A stretch of DNA of 64,000 nt. It comes from Saprospiraceae bacterium UBA2365 (GTDB taxonomy: Bacteria > Bacteroidota > Bacteroidia > Chitinophagales > Saprospiraceae). The translations under genes and the position numbers were made by a program. Below, in pieces: positions 9,315 through 18,729 of the stretch. The notes beneath the pieces were generated by a model that did not search any database, had not been told where the DNA came from, and saw only the letters and a list, made by a program, of their open reading frames with translations. The DNA lies in NCBI GenBank assembly GCA_002344345.1, contig DDTL01000115.1, forward strand, positions 31,774-95,773, given 5' to 3'. Within the stretch, counting starts at the first letter, position 1. Every line of letters begins with the position of its first letter.

Positions 9315-10169
9315 ATGAGAACACTGGCATTTTTATTCATGATCATCATATTTTATTCCTGCAGTACACTTAATCCGCAAGAAATCAGTAATTTAAAAAA
9401 AACAACTTTCAATCCGCTACAACTAAGACCGGGAATAGAAACCAATGATCTGAGGATCGACCTGATAAGACAAACTGAAACATATAATGACACAGATTCA
9501 ACCACTGCCACTCGTAATGTCGATTATCATCCACTTGGTTTTGACCTCGGAAACGGTTTGTTCTTTGATGTCAATGATAATCTTTGCCTGAGAATTGATT
9601 ATTTGATCAGCGCTTCTCCCGATAATTTTAACATCAAAAAAACTTACCGGCCAGAACACAATAAAAAACATACTCATTATATTTTCTCCAACGATAGTTT
9701 GCTGATCAAATCAGAAGGAAGTAAAAATAACAGATACATTTTTCACAGGAGTATTCAGTCAGACACCATGACATTTTTCCACAAAAACCGGTTTCTATAC
9801 CAAATCATTGCAAGTGATACCTCTTTGCTATACGGTGGAAAGAAGCGAATTATTGACGGTATCTATCTGTCTGATGTCAATGAATATTATGTCAACAACA
9901 GAAAGCATAATAGGATCTTCAGCTTGTCTGAGAAAGAAATTCATCTGATGGATTGGTACAAAATCAGTATGCCGGATGCTGACACCATACTTATTAAAAG
10001 AGCCGGGAGGAAAAATGACTATTTATTATATACCATCATCCAGAGCGATGACCTGATCTTCCTCTTTAATAAGGACTTCCAGGGCATAAAAATAGTTTTT
10101 GAAGATCAGAATAAAATTCTGCTTTTCCGGAATGCAGATCTTATCACAAAATATGAATTGGTCAATTAA
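9315..10169 (+). CDS. Unknown lipoprotein
   Basis: Predicted lipoprotein of 284 residues; I do not recognise a family. I start at ATG 9315 (MRTLAFLFMIIIFYSCSTLNP), which gives a short signal peptide with a Cys in lipobox position at residue 16; the frame is open further upstream to 9231 but that part is polar and unlike a signal sequence. The mature part is beta-rich with many Asp, Asn and Ser, such as GNGLFFDVNDNLCLRIDYL and repeated short strands. It is monocistronic and preceded by repeat DNA. Confidence 0.7.
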   Translation: MRTLAFLFMIIIFYSCSTLNPQEISNLKKTTFNPLQLRPGIETNDLRIDLIRQTETYNDTDSTTATRNVDYHPLGFDLGNGLFFDVNDNLCLRIDYLISASPDNFNIKKTYRPEHNKKHTHYIFSNDSLLIKSEGSKNNRYIFHRSIQSDTMTFFHKNRFLYQIIASDTSLLYGGKKRIIDGIYLSDVNEYYVNNRKHNRIFSLSEKEIHLMDWYKISMPDADTILIKRAGRKNDYLLYTIIQSDDLIFLFNKDFQGIKIVFEDQNKILLFRNADLITKYELVN

Positions 10170-10601
10170 GCCCAACCCGACATTTTTGATGCTTAAACAT
10201 CATCCTGAAGAGTATCAAAATTTCAACTTCAAAACCTCTGATGTACACCGCTACATACAATGTCACTCATGGTCGATATCATAATGTTATTTATCACTCA
10301 AAACCAATCGTAACTTATTTTTACATGATAGTTTATCAATAAAACCAGAAGTTGAATTAATTCCTGAATTGAACTGAAATCACTCCAACATGAGTGCATA
10401 GTAATATCTATACCTGATACGAGGCTGAAAAAAACATCGAACAGAAATATTTTAGCCCAAATAATATGAAGAAAAGTCGTAATTACCTGTTTATCTGTTA
10501 TGATTTTTACATTGCTACAGGATAGTTGGCATTTAATTTCACCTTTTGACATGATAATTCTATTTTTGCAAATGTCAATTTTAAAGTATAATAAGATCTC
10601 C
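10170..10601. other. Spacer upstream of purH
   Basis: No gene is supported. The spacer is AT-rich and, apart from the purH promoter candidate near its end, I see nothing structured in it. The frame of purH stays open upstream to 10500, but that part overlaps the promoter and is not family-like. Confidence 0.5.
10537..10568 (+). promoter_or_regulatory. Candidate promoter of purH
   Basis: TTTC (10537-10540), a 20-base spacer and TATTTTTG (10561-10568) fit the Bacteroidota consensus TTTG-N19-21-TAnnTTTG with one mismatch in the -33 box. The purH ATG lies 34 bases after the -7 box. Confidence 0.5.
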
Positions 10602-12119
10602 ATGCAAAAAATCAAAACTGCGCTGATTTCCGTATATTACAAGGACAATCTGGAAGACATCCTGCGTTTACTGCAAAAGGAAAATGTTCGCATACTTTCA
10701 ACTGGCGGAACCTATGATTTCATCCGTTCACGGGGAATTGATGCAGAAGAAGTTGCCGGACTTACAGGATTTCCAATGATCCTGGACGGTAGGGTAAAAA
10801 CCCTGCATCCCAAAGTTTTCGGTGGCATTCTGGCCAAAAGAAATGACGACCACCTAGGTCAATTGGCATCCTACGAGATCCCACCCATCGATCTGGTGAT
10901 CGTGGATCTCTACCCTTTTGAGAAAACGGTGGAAAACAGTTCAGATGAAAATGAGATCATAGAAAAAATAGATATTGGGGGCGTTTCATTGATAAGAGCT
11001 GCTGCAAAAAATTATCAGGACGTATTGATCGTAGGCAGTCAGGCGCACTATGCAGATTTGCTGAATATTTTGGTTGCCCACGGATGTGGCAGCACTCTGG
11101 AAGATCGGAAAAGCATGGCAACAAAAGCTTTTGGAGTGACCATGCATTATGACTGCGCTATTTACAAATATTTTACTGGTGGCAACTTTCCGCTGGTTTC
11201 AGAATGGATCACCAAGCCAAATGGATTGAGGTATGGAGAAAATCCTCACCAGCAAGCCTATTTTTATGGAGATCACTCCCAGATATTTGAAAAACTATCC
11301 GGCAAAGAATTATCCTATAACAACCTGACAGATGTTGATTCAGCCATGCAACTCCTGAACGAGTTTGACAAAAGCCAGGCAGTTTTTGCCATTTTGAAAC
11401 ACACAAATCCTTGTGGTTGCGCAATAGGGATGTCTGTTGATGAAGCCTGGGACAGAGCATTGGAAGCAGACCCCATTTCAGCTTTTGGCGGTGTATTGAT
11501 TTGCAATCAGATAATAGAATTTTCTGTTGCTGAAAAAATTGATCATATCTTTTTTGAGGTTTTACTCGCACCGGATTTCAGTGCTGAATCGCTGGAATTG
11601 CTGACCAAAAAGAAGAACAGGATATTGCTCAGGATCAAAAAGTCTTTTAATAATACTCAAATGATGAGAACCGCCTTGAACGGTCTGTTGGTCCAGAATG
11701 TGGATGATCACAAAACTGAAATTGAACAACTCAAAACGGTCACCGAAAGAGTCCCGGATTCATCAGAAATGGCTGATCTCATTTTTGCCAATAAAATTGT
11801 CAAACACCTCAAATCAAATGCGATCGCACTGGCCAAAAACGGACAATTCCTTGGTGGTGGCAATGGCCAAACCAGTAGGGTGGATGCAACCAGACAAGCC
11901 ATCGAAAAAGCGCATCAATTTGGGTTGGACCTCAAGGGCGCAGTAATGGCATCAGATGCATTTTTCCCTTTTCCTGACAGCATCGAATTTGCAGCAGATG
12001 CAGGTATTACCGCTGTGATACAACCTGGCGGTTCCATCAAGGATTCTCTCAGCACAGATTATTGCAACACGAGGCAAATTGCAATGGTCAATACAGGTAT
12101 CCGCCATTTTAAACATTGA
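10602..12119 (+). CDS. purH: Bifunctional AICAR formyltransferase/IMP cyclohydrolase
   Basis: Catalyses the last two steps of de novo purine synthesis, from AICAR to FAICAR to IMP, in the cytoplasm. The N-terminal MGS-like cyclohydrolase domain has the expected STGGTYDFIRSRGI and DGRVKTLHPKVFGGIL motifs; the C-terminal transformylase domain has RYGENPHQQAYF, ELSYNNLTDVDSAMQL, KHTNPCGCAIG (transformylase His) and GGGNGQTSRVDATR. With the start at ATG 10602 (MQKIKTALISVYYKDN) the protein has 505 residues, normal for this phylum. Its TGA stop overlaps the coaX ATG by one base (TGATG), which suggests translational coupling. Confidence 0.97.
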   Translation: MQKIKTALISVYYKDNLEDILRLLQKENVRILSTGGTYDFIRSRGIDAEEVAGLTGFPMILDGRVKTLHPKVFGGILAKRNDDHLGQLASYEIPPIDLVIVDLYPFEKTVENSSDENEIIEKIDIGGVSLIRAAAKNYQDVLIVGSQAHYADLLNILVAHGCGSTLEDRKSMATKAFGVTMHYDCAIYKYFTGGNFPLVSEWITKPNGLRYGENPHQQAYFYGDHSQIFEKLSGKELSYNNLTDVDSAMQLLNEFDKSQAVFAILKHTNPCGCAIGMSVDEAWDRALEADPISAFGGVLICNQIIEFSVAEKIDHIFFEVLLAPDFSAESLELLTKKKNRILLRIKKSFNNTQMMRTALNGLLVQNVDDHKTEIEQLKTVTERVPDSSEMADLIFANKIVKHLKSNAIALAKNGQFLGGGNGQTSRVDATRQAIEKAHQFGLDLKGAVMASDAFFPFPDSIEFAADAGITAVIQPGGSIKDSLSTDYCNTRQIAMVNTGIRHFKH

Positions 12120-12871
12120 TGATAATGGTCGATCATATCCTATACCACCTTTGCATAGACATCGGAAATACACGGGTGAAGTATGGAATTTTTCAGTCTG
12201 AAGAACTGATCGATGTGACATCTACTGAAATTGATAAGATTTCAGACGCGATTCATGAATTAAACGAGTCATTCAATATAGGAAGGATGATCGTTTCTTC
12301 CACCAGACGTGATATACCACATTGTTTAAGAGAATTTGGAAAAAATTTACCCTTATATCTGGAACTTTCCCACGAAACGCCTTTACCTATCAGCTTAGAT
12401 TATGACACCCCAGAAACTCTTGGCAGAGACCGGATCGCAGGGGCAGTGGGTGCGATGTCCATTTATCCGGGCCAGGCTGTCATCATCGTAGATGCCGGCA
12501 CATGCATTACCTACGATTTTTTGGATCAAAACAGTGTATTCAAGGGTGGAAATATCGCACCTGGAATGCGTATGAGATTACAGGCTATGAACAGCTTTAC
12601 CGAAAAATTACCTTTGGCACCATTTGAAAATCAAAACGAAATTTTGGGGAAGAGTACCATTAAAGCTTTACAAAATGGTGCGATCCAGGGCACAAAATTT
12701 GAAATTGAATCGTTTATAATGCACATGAAACAAAAATTTGGCGCTTTACAGGTTATTTTTACCGGTGGAGACGCGAATAATTTTGTAGATTTCTTTTATT
12801 CTAAGATATTTGTCGTACAAAATTTAGTTCTTATCGGACTAAATAAAATAATCAATCATAATGCAAATTAA
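12119..12871 (+). CDS. coaX: Type III pantothenate kinase
   Basis: Phosphorylates pantothenate, the first step of coenzyme A synthesis; type III enzymes are not feedback inhibited by CoA. The ASKHA fold motifs are clear: DIGNTRVKYGIF at the N terminus (phosphate loop), PETLGRDRIAGAVGA (pantothenate site) and VDAGTCITYDFL with the second phosphate-binding Asp, then GGNIAPGMRMR. The length of 250 residues is normal. The ATG at 12119 overlaps the purH stop; a second ATG four codons on (12125) is also possible. The 3' end overlaps the next gene by 11 bases. Confidence 0.96.
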   Translation: MIMVDHILYHLCIDIGNTRVKYGIFQSEELIDVTSTEIDKISDAIHELNESFNIGRMIVSSTRRDIPHCLREFGKNLPLYLELSHETPLPISLDYDTPETLGRDRIAGAVGAMSIYPGQAVIIVDAGTCITYDFLDQNSVFKGGNIAPGMRMRLQAMNSFTEKLPLAPFENQNEILGKSTIKALQNGAIQGTKFEIESFIMHMKQKFGALQVIFTGGDANNFVDFFYSKIFVVQNLVLIGLNKIINHNAN

Positions 12872-14213
12872 AACATCGTTAATCCTTTTGGTTTTATTGA
12901 CAGCTTTTTTACCAAAAGGCATATCTCAGCAAAATGAAAATTCGCCTTACTCCAGGTACGGAATTGGCAGAATACATAATGACAATTTTGTGTTTGCCCA
13001 GGGATTTGGCAACCTGGGAGCCACCAACATTGATAATTTCCATGTGAATCTGGTCAATCCTGCTTCTTATGGTTATTTGCAGGCCACAGCTTTTGATCTT
13101 GGGCTCGATATCAACTATAATCGCCTGCAAACCAAACGTGATGCAGCAAGTATTTACGGTGGCAATCTCAATTATTTTGCATTGGCGATCCCATTGATCA
13201 ACCCGATCGGCGATTTCATTGAGAGGCGGGAAAGAAATCTCGATATCGGCCTTACTTTTGCCCTTAAACCACATTCCACTGTCGGATACAATGTGATTTC
13301 CACCGAAGATCATCCGGATGAAGGAACCATCGAGCGAAATTACCAGGGAAGCGGCAGTACTTATAAGTTCATAACAGGAAGCGGATTAAGGTATAAGGAT
13401 TTTTCAGTTGGCATCAATGCCGGTCTGCTTTTTGGCAATATCAAATATGAAAGCATTGTAAAATTTCCGGATGATGTGTTCGCTTATGAAAATCATTTTA
13501 CTGAATCTTTTAGCCTGAATGGCTTTATTTACACGGTCGGCCTCCAATATGTCATTCGATTCAACAAAAATGCGATCAAGAAAGATGAAAGCATCAAACC
13601 GATGAATCTTGTTTTAGGCATTTATGGCAATACCCAGACTAATTTCAAAACAGGGGGAAATGTGATCCATGCAGGTATTCTCCCGACTGACAATATCAAT
13701 CTTGGTTTGGCAAGACTTGACACCTTATTTTTGGATGAACAGAGAGAAGGCAAAGGCGTTTTACCGGCAAACATTGGCGGAGGTCTGAGCTACCATCACA
13801 AACAAAAATTCATCGTAGGGATCAATTTCCAAAAAACATTCTGGTCTCAATATCTGAATGAAGGTAAATTGCTCGAAGAAGATCTGAACGATGCAATAAG
13901 CCTCGCAGCCGGAATCGATTATGTACCTGATTATGCTTCATATACCAGCTTTGCTAAAAGAATGCATTACCGTGCCGGATTTCAATATCAGACGGACAGC
14001 AGGTCGGAAAGTGGAAAACAACTGAGCGAAGCTGCGCTCAGTTTAGGTGTAGGCTTTCCGATCATTTTTCAGCGTAAGGTATCCAATATCGATCTTTCTA
14101 TGACTTTTGGACAAAGCATCGGAGAGCGCCTGATTAGTGAAAGTTTTGTTAAATTTGGTTTAGGTTTAACTTTTAATGATCAGGATTGGTTATTGAAACG
14201 TAGATATTATTAA
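12861..14213 (+). CDS. Outer membrane beta-barrel protein (coaX-linked)
   Basis: Predicted outer membrane protein of 450 residues with a signal peptide (MQIKTSLILLVLLTAFLPKGISQQ). The mature start NSPYSRYGIGRI is a recurrent signature of a Bacteroidota outer-membrane family that often follows coaX. The rest alternates amphipathic strands with Gly/Asn turns and ends in an aromatic Tyr-Tyr, as expected for a barrel. There is some likeness to FadL-type channels, but no transport substrate can be named. It overlaps coaX by 11 bases, so the three genes from purH form one transcription unit. Confidence 0.85.
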   Translation: MQIKTSLILLVLLTAFLPKGISQQNENSPYSRYGIGRIHNDNFVFAQGFGNLGATNIDNFHVNLVNPASYGYLQATAFDLGLDINYNRLQTKRDAASIYGGNLNYFALAIPLINPIGDFIERRERNLDIGLTFALKPHSTVGYNVISTEDHPDEGTIERNYQGSGSTYKFITGSGLRYKDFSVGINAGLLFGNIKYESIVKFPDDVFAYENHFTESFSLNGFIYTVGLQYVIRFNKNAIKKDESIKPMNLVLGIYGNTQTNFKTGGNVIHAGILPTDNINLGLARLDTLFLDEQREGKGVLPANIGGGLSYHHKQKFIVGINFQKTFWSQYLNEGKLLEEDLNDAISLAAGIDYVPDYASYTSFAKRMHYRAGFQYQTDSRSESGKQLSEAALSLGVGFPIIFQRKVSNIDLSMTFGQSIGERLISESFVKFGLGLTFNDQDWLLKRRYY

Positions 14214-14302
14214 TAACCTCAACGGAGGAATTATTTTGCAGTTATTTTCAATAACAATAAGAATTACTGACTTTTTTCTGTAAACAAAAATTTTTTCTAA
14301 AA

Positions 14303-15715
14303 ATGTTGATTAAAAGAATTATTGTATCTGTTGTTGCCCTGGCAATGGTAAATTTTTTAGCTGCCCAGTGTGAAAACTGGGTTGGTTCAAGACTTCAGGA
14401 AGATGCTGAAAATGCACATTCCATTTACAGACAGGCGCTCAAAACTGAAGATTATGCGCTAGCGCTGCAATATTGGAAACAGGCGTATGAGATAGCCCCG
14501 GCAGCCGATGGACACAGGGATTACCATTATACCGATGGTGTAGATCTGTACAAGTATTTGTACAAAAACAGCACAGATCCTGCCGAAAAAGAGGAATACA
14601 AAAATACGATCTTCAGATTGTATGATGAAGCAATTGCCTGTTACAGGAATAAAGCCATTACCCCTGATTGTCAGACAGAAGAATGTTATAATGAGAAAAT
14701 CGGATACCTTTTGGGAAGAAAAGGTTATGATATGTTTTACGAATTACAGATACCTTATGCCCGTAACCTGGAAGTCTTAAAAGAAGCGATTGAAGTTGGA
14801 AAGAACTCAAGTGAATATATCGTTTTCTATCCGATCGCTTACATTGTTGTAGAACGTTTCAAGGCTGAGAAAATGACTGCTGAAGAAGCAAGGTATTATC
14901 ACATCACCTGTAATGACATCGCAGATTATAATATCGCTAATAATCAGACATTTGGCATGTATTATGAGCAAGCTAAGCAGGCAATGAACGGAATTTTTGC
15001 TCAGATTGAAGGTGATATATTTGACTGTGAATTTTTTAAAGATAAATACGAACCACAATATGAGGGCAACAGTCAGGATCCGGAACTGATCAGAAAAATC
15101 CTATCCATTTTACGCAAACAAGGGTGTTCTGATGACGATGAATTCGTTAAAGAATTGGATGTCGCATGGAAAAAATACGCCACTGAAAAGAATGCAGAGA
15201 TCACTGCTGAACTGGAAAAACAGAACCCGGCACTGGCAGGGAATCGCTTGATCAGGGAAGAAAAATTTGAAGAAGCTGCCAAAAAATATGAAGAAGCGAT
15301 CGATCAGGAAAAAGATCCGGGTTTAAAAGCAGATTATCTTTATACCCTGGCTACGATCCAGTTCGGGCATCTTAACCAGTATTTCAGTGCTCGATCCAAC
15401 GCAAGAAGGGCTGCCAGCCTGAAACCAGGATGGGGCAAACCTTATTTGTTGATCGGAGACATGTATGCCAAAACGGCACGTTCATGTGGTGACAGCTGGA
15501 ATCAGCGACTTGCAGTCATCGCTGCCATTGATCAATATGCAAAAGCTAAAGCCATGGATGCAGAATCAGCATCCAAAGCACAGTCGAGGATGAATAAATT
15601 GTATGGTTCTTTGCCAAATAAAGACGATGCATTCATGAGAGGTTACAAAGAAGGTCAAACTTTCAAAGTTGGTTGCTGGATTGAAGAAACTGTTACCTTA
15701 AGATTTGGTAACTAA
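14303..15715 (+). CDS. Secreted TPR-like protein, CWI family copy 1
   Basis: Exported protein of 470 residues (signal MLIKRIIVSVVALAMVNFLAAQ). Helical repeats resembling tetratricopeptides appear at about residues 30-70 (SIYRQALKTEDYALALQYWKQAY) and 310-390 (AAKKYEEAIDQEKDPGLKADYLYTLA). A conserved C-terminal module follows: PGWGKPYLLIGDMYA, an AIDQYAKAKAMD helix and the ending GCWIEETVTLR. The next gene downstream shares this architecture and both end modules. It lies 89 bases after the outer membrane protein and probably belongs to the same unit; a strong terminator follows. The function is unknown; a scaffold role in the envelope is inference. Confidence 0.8.
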   Translation: MLIKRIIVSVVALAMVNFLAAQCENWVGSRLQEDAENAHSIYRQALKTEDYALALQYWKQAYEIAPAADGHRDYHYTDGVDLYKYLYKNSTDPAEKEEYKNTIFRLYDEAIACYRNKAITPDCQTEECYNEKIGYLLGRKGYDMFYELQIPYARNLEVLKEAIEVGKNSSEYIVFYPIAYIVVERFKAEKMTAEEARYYHITCNDIADYNIANNQTFGMYYEQAKQAMNGIFAQIEGDIFDCEFFKDKYEPQYEGNSQDPELIRKILSILRKQGCSDDDEFVKELDVAWKKYATEKNAEITAELEKQNPALAGNRLIREEKFEEAAKKYEEAIDQEKDPGLKADYLYTLATIQFGHLNQYFSARSNARRAASLKPGWGKPYLLIGDMYAKTARSCGDSWNQRLAVIAAIDQYAKAKAMDAESASKAQSRMNKLYGSLPNKDDAFMRGYKEGQTFKVGCWIEETVTLRFGN

Positions 15716-15757
15716 TAGAGATAGATAGATCAACAAATATATTTAAATAGTATTTAA

Positions 15758-15795
15758 GGGCCTCAAAGTTTAAAATATAAACTTTGAGGCTTTTT
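15758..15795 (+). terminator. Strong intrinsic terminator of the purH-coaX cluster
   Basis: GCCTCAAAGTTTA (15758-15770) pairs with AAACTTTGAGGC (15777-15788) and is followed by TTTTTT. It is the strongest terminator in the window. Confidence 0.95.
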
Positions 15796-16322
15796 TAGTA
15801 TTTTTCTGCATTCGGAACATTGCCTTTCCTTTATTGTACACTATTTCTATTAATTGTCTTTCATCTCTGCCTTATTCAATAGCCGAGTCACAATCAATAT
15901 CCCGGTTCATTTTTTTAATCCAGGTGAATGGAATATGGCATGTCCTGAATTGTCCTGATCCGGATGCCGGAACCAATGGGGAAATTGCTAAATAACTCTG
16001 GTCCGCTTTGATACGGGCTTCAATTTTCTGATACTTATTGTCTATAAATTCAGATTCCTATAAATTTTGTTAATAGAATAACCATTTGATTTATAAATTC
16101 TCAATAGGAAAATCACTTTAGATAAATTCACTTCATTCTTTAAAAAATGAATTTCTTTGCATTTGTATCCTACTCAGAAAAACCTGACACCTGATCAGGG
16201 TCAGGCAGAACAGCTCATACATTACAAAACACATTTTTGTATGCTTTTCGACATCAAAAAAAGTCTGCACCGTTCAGCATCTCTTCTGATCCAATATACA
16301 ATAAGTTAAAATAGCCATTTTT
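15796..16322. other. Non-coding spacer
   Basis: No frame with coding character, RNA gene or clear repeat is visible between the terminator and the family A element that starts near 16322. The sequence is AT-rich with scattered stops in all frames. Confidence 0.5.
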
Positions 16323-16512
16323 GAGTCTGTTCCGAAAAATCCCTGCTGTTTCAACTTGCTAAAAATGTACTTTAATTTGTTGTTTTTCAATTGCTTACCT
16401 TTATTCTTGTGCTGACTTTCAATACTGACGAAGCAAGCTTCTCAGTATCTTTGACATCAGTAGGTTGAAGCCAAAAACGATTGAAAACCAACAAATTGGA
16501 TTCGGAGTTGAA
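16322..16512 (+). repeat. MITE-like repeat family A, copy 1
   Basis: Starts TGAGTCTGTTCCGAAAA, contains the inner arms ttgttgtttttcaattg (about 16378) and aacgattgaaaaccaacaaa (about 16477), and the shared centre tgacatcagtagg. The right terminal repeat is eroded to ttggattcggag. The order is the same as in copy 4 at 39310. There is no coding frame. Confidence 0.75.
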
Positions 16513-16562
16513 TTAACTTTGATCAAAATTTGAGGAATATTAAATATAGAGATTGGTTTATG

Positions 16563-16593
16563 TTGCAGGAAATATTGCAATGAACTAAATTTG
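16563..16593 (+). promoter_or_regulatory. Candidate promoter of the second TPR-like gene
   Basis: TTG (16563-16565), a 20-base spacer and TAAATTTG (16586-16593) match the Bacteroidota promoter consensus. The -7 box lies 47 bases before ATG 16641, so this gene probably has its own transcript despite being paralogous to the gene upstream. Confidence 0.6.
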
Positions 16594-16640
16594 TTTCCCG
16601 TTATTAAATAAAGTTGTGCATTAATCAAAAGCAAGAAAGC

Positions 16641-18089
16641 ATGAAAAATATATTACTTAAAACCATTTTTTATTCCGGACTTTTTATGTTATTGTGGTCC
16701 TGTACTCCAAAAACTATCGTACCATTGGCAGAAAAAAAACCGGTTGAGGTAGTACCTTTGGAAGATCCTCCACAAAGATTGACACCTTGCAGGACTTTTG
16801 ATGATCTTTCCAATGGAGAAGACATTATGACCGCATTTGTACTATACAGGGATCAATTGAAACTTAAAAATTATGATGAAGCTTATAAGCTCTGGAAAAT
16901 AGCGATGCACACAGCACCTGGCTCCAATGGGAGGGTTCAGTACCATTTTGATGATGGAGTGACATTGTTTAATCATTTTTTCTCAAAAGCTCAAACCGAA
17001 GAAGAAAAAAAACAATGGGTTGATTCAATTAGCTGGCTTTATGAAAAGCGTATGGAATGTTTTGGAGATGAAGCATATTTATATGGAAGAAAAGCCTTCG
17101 ATTTTTACTATTATTATAAAAATTATATTCCGCAAGATTCTATTTATCATTGGTTTAAAAAAGCCATTGACGGAAAAAAAGAAAAGACGGATTATTTTGT
17201 AGTGAATCCATTTGTTAAAATACTTTGGGACAAGTTTACAGATGGCTCAATAAATCAGGAAGAAGCATCCCATTATGCCAATGAATTGCTGTCCATATTG
17301 GACTACGGTCCAAAGAATTGCAAAGATACAGAATGTCAGGCCTGGGAGATCATCAATGAATATGCACCCAAATTGTTGGCCAATTTTGAAGGAGTTCAGG
17401 ACTTTTATGCCTGTGAATATTATATCAGCAAGTATTACAGGCAATACCAGGAAAACCCTGAAGATTGTGAGAATGTAAATTTAAGTTACAGGAAGATAAG
17501 GTCCGGAAATTGTCCTGAAGAAATGCCTGAAGTTAAAGAACTTAAAGGCATCGTCAGTACTCGTTGTTATGTAGCACCACCTGATCCGGGGCCGCTCAGA
17601 AGAGCATTTGATGCTTACAATGCAGGTAAATTCAGGGAAGCCATCAATAATTTCAAAGAGTTTATCAATACATCGGATGACACCGATCAAAAGGCAAAAT
17701 ATACCCTTGTGATCGCAAAGATCTATTACGCAGAAATGGTCAATTACCCTGAGGCCCGGCGGTATGCATTGGCAGCAGCTGGATTGAAATCAGGTTGGGG
17801 AGAGCCATACATGCTCATAGGAAAGTTATATGCTTCCAGTGGTCCTTTATGTGGCCCGGGAAGAGGTTGGGACAGTCAGATCGTAACCTGGGCTGCTGTG
17901 GATAAGTTCATTTATGCAAAATCCATCGATTCATCTGTTGCCCCGGAGGCAAATAAGCTGATTGCTGAATACAATCGGTATATGCCATCCAAAGAAGATA
18001 TATTTTCCAGATTGCTCAAGGAAGGAGACAAATACCGAATTCCATGCTGGATCCAGGAAGATACTGTGATCCGTGCTGCACCAAAATAA
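16641..18089 (+). CDS. TPR-like lipoprotein, CWI family copy 2
   Basis: Paralogue of the 14303-15715 product. The start at ATG 16641 gives a lipoprotein signal (MKNILLKTIFYSGLFMLLWSC). Shared features with copy 1: an opening helix pair (LYRDQLKLKNYDEAYKLWKIA matching the YRQALKTEDYALALQYWKQA of copy 1), the YHFDDGVTLF turn, C-terminal TPR-like helices (YNAGKFREAINNFKEFI) and the terminal module with GWGEPYMLIGKLYA and PCWIQEDTVIR. It differs in being lipid-anchored while copy 1 has a cleavable signal, so the two may act in different places or as a pair. The function is unknown. Confidence 0.8.
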   Translation: MKNILLKTIFYSGLFMLLWSCTPKTIVPLAEKKPVEVVPLEDPPQRLTPCRTFDDLSNGEDIMTAFVLYRDQLKLKNYDEAYKLWKIAMHTAPGSNGRVQYHFDDGVTLFNHFFSKAQTEEEKKQWVDSISWLYEKRMECFGDEAYLYGRKAFDFYYYYKNYIPQDSIYHWFKKAIDGKKEKTDYFVVNPFVKILWDKFTDGSINQEEASHYANELLSILDYGPKNCKDTECQAWEIINEYAPKLLANFEGVQDFYACEYYISKYYRQYQENPEDCENVNLSYRKIRSGNCPEEMPEVKELKGIVSTRCYVAPPDPGPLRRAFDAYNAGKFREAINNFKEFINTSDDTDQKAKYTLVIAKIYYAEMVNYPEARRYALAAAGLKSGWGEPYMLIGKLYASSGPLCGPGRGWDSQIVTWAAVDKFIYAKSIDSSVAPEANKLIAEYNRYMPSKEDIFSRLLKEGDKYRIPCWIQEDTVIRAAPK

Positions 18090-18164
18090 TATAGTGCCCT
18101 CTAAAGGATATCTGGCGCTTAGGAACCAAAAATTACCGACATATTGTTCGTTTGAGATGTTGGT

Positions 18165-18545
18165 TAAACGTAGTTATTCAGCTGGTTAGATATTTAGGCT
18201 GATAGCCTTTTAGCCTCTTGGGACTGAGCGAGTACATGGAGTAAAATACACCTGATTTGTTCTGGAATCAGTTGTTTTAACCATTAGTATAAATCGTTAG
18301 CTGATAGAATTAAGACTAAAAGACTATTGAGCTAAACAATTACGGTTAAACTAAATTTCCGAGCTGACTTCCCGTAAAGCGCCTTATTTTTGGACTTTTG
18401 CCCAAAAAACATTGTGTCTTAAAAATTGAATCCATGTATTTTTTGGCGGAACTTTGAGGAATTTTAATCTTAAAATTAAGCCACACAGAATATTTACCCC
18501 GTAAGATGTAAATCCAACGGGATTGAACCCCCATACGGGCAGGCA
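18165..18545 (+). repeat. Dispersed repeat family B/C, most complete copy
   Basis: The first part (18165-18345) carries the ctcttgggactgagcgagta and gactattgagctaaacaatta blocks also seen at 8985-9150 (minus) and 465-615. The second part carries tgtcttaaaaattgaatcc, the ggcggaactttgaggaatttt block, gccacacagaatattta and the imperfect hairpin CCCGTAAG...CCAACGGG (about 18498-18519), shared with 24890-24960 and 56640-56800. It shows that the two halves belong to one element. There is no open reading frame. Confidence 0.75.
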
Positions 18546-18622
18546 AGGATTAACGAATTATGATTACAGATACATTGGTCTTCTTAAATCAAAAATCGTT
18601 GATCAGAGCCTGCCCGTATGGG
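18530..18622. repeat. 15-bp inverted repeat around 63 bases
   Basis: CCCATACGGGCAGGC (18530-18544) is exactly complementary to GCCTGCCCGTATGGG (18608-18622). A second degenerate unit, cctgttcgtatggg, follows at once. The same GCCTGCCCG(T/A)..GGG word is tandemly repeated at 25035-25083, so it is a component of the B-type repeats. Confidence 0.7.
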
Positions 18623-18729
18623 CCTGTTCGTATGGGAGGAGGATTATTAAATCAATTTCTTCTTTGGTTCTGGCTTGTCCAGGTCAAATGGCCAGGTGAA
18701 CATCTGTAAATGGAGATCAGGAAAAGTGA

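Noticed and set aside
11209..11571. 120-residue minus-strand frame
   Set aside because: Shadow of the purH transformylase domain.
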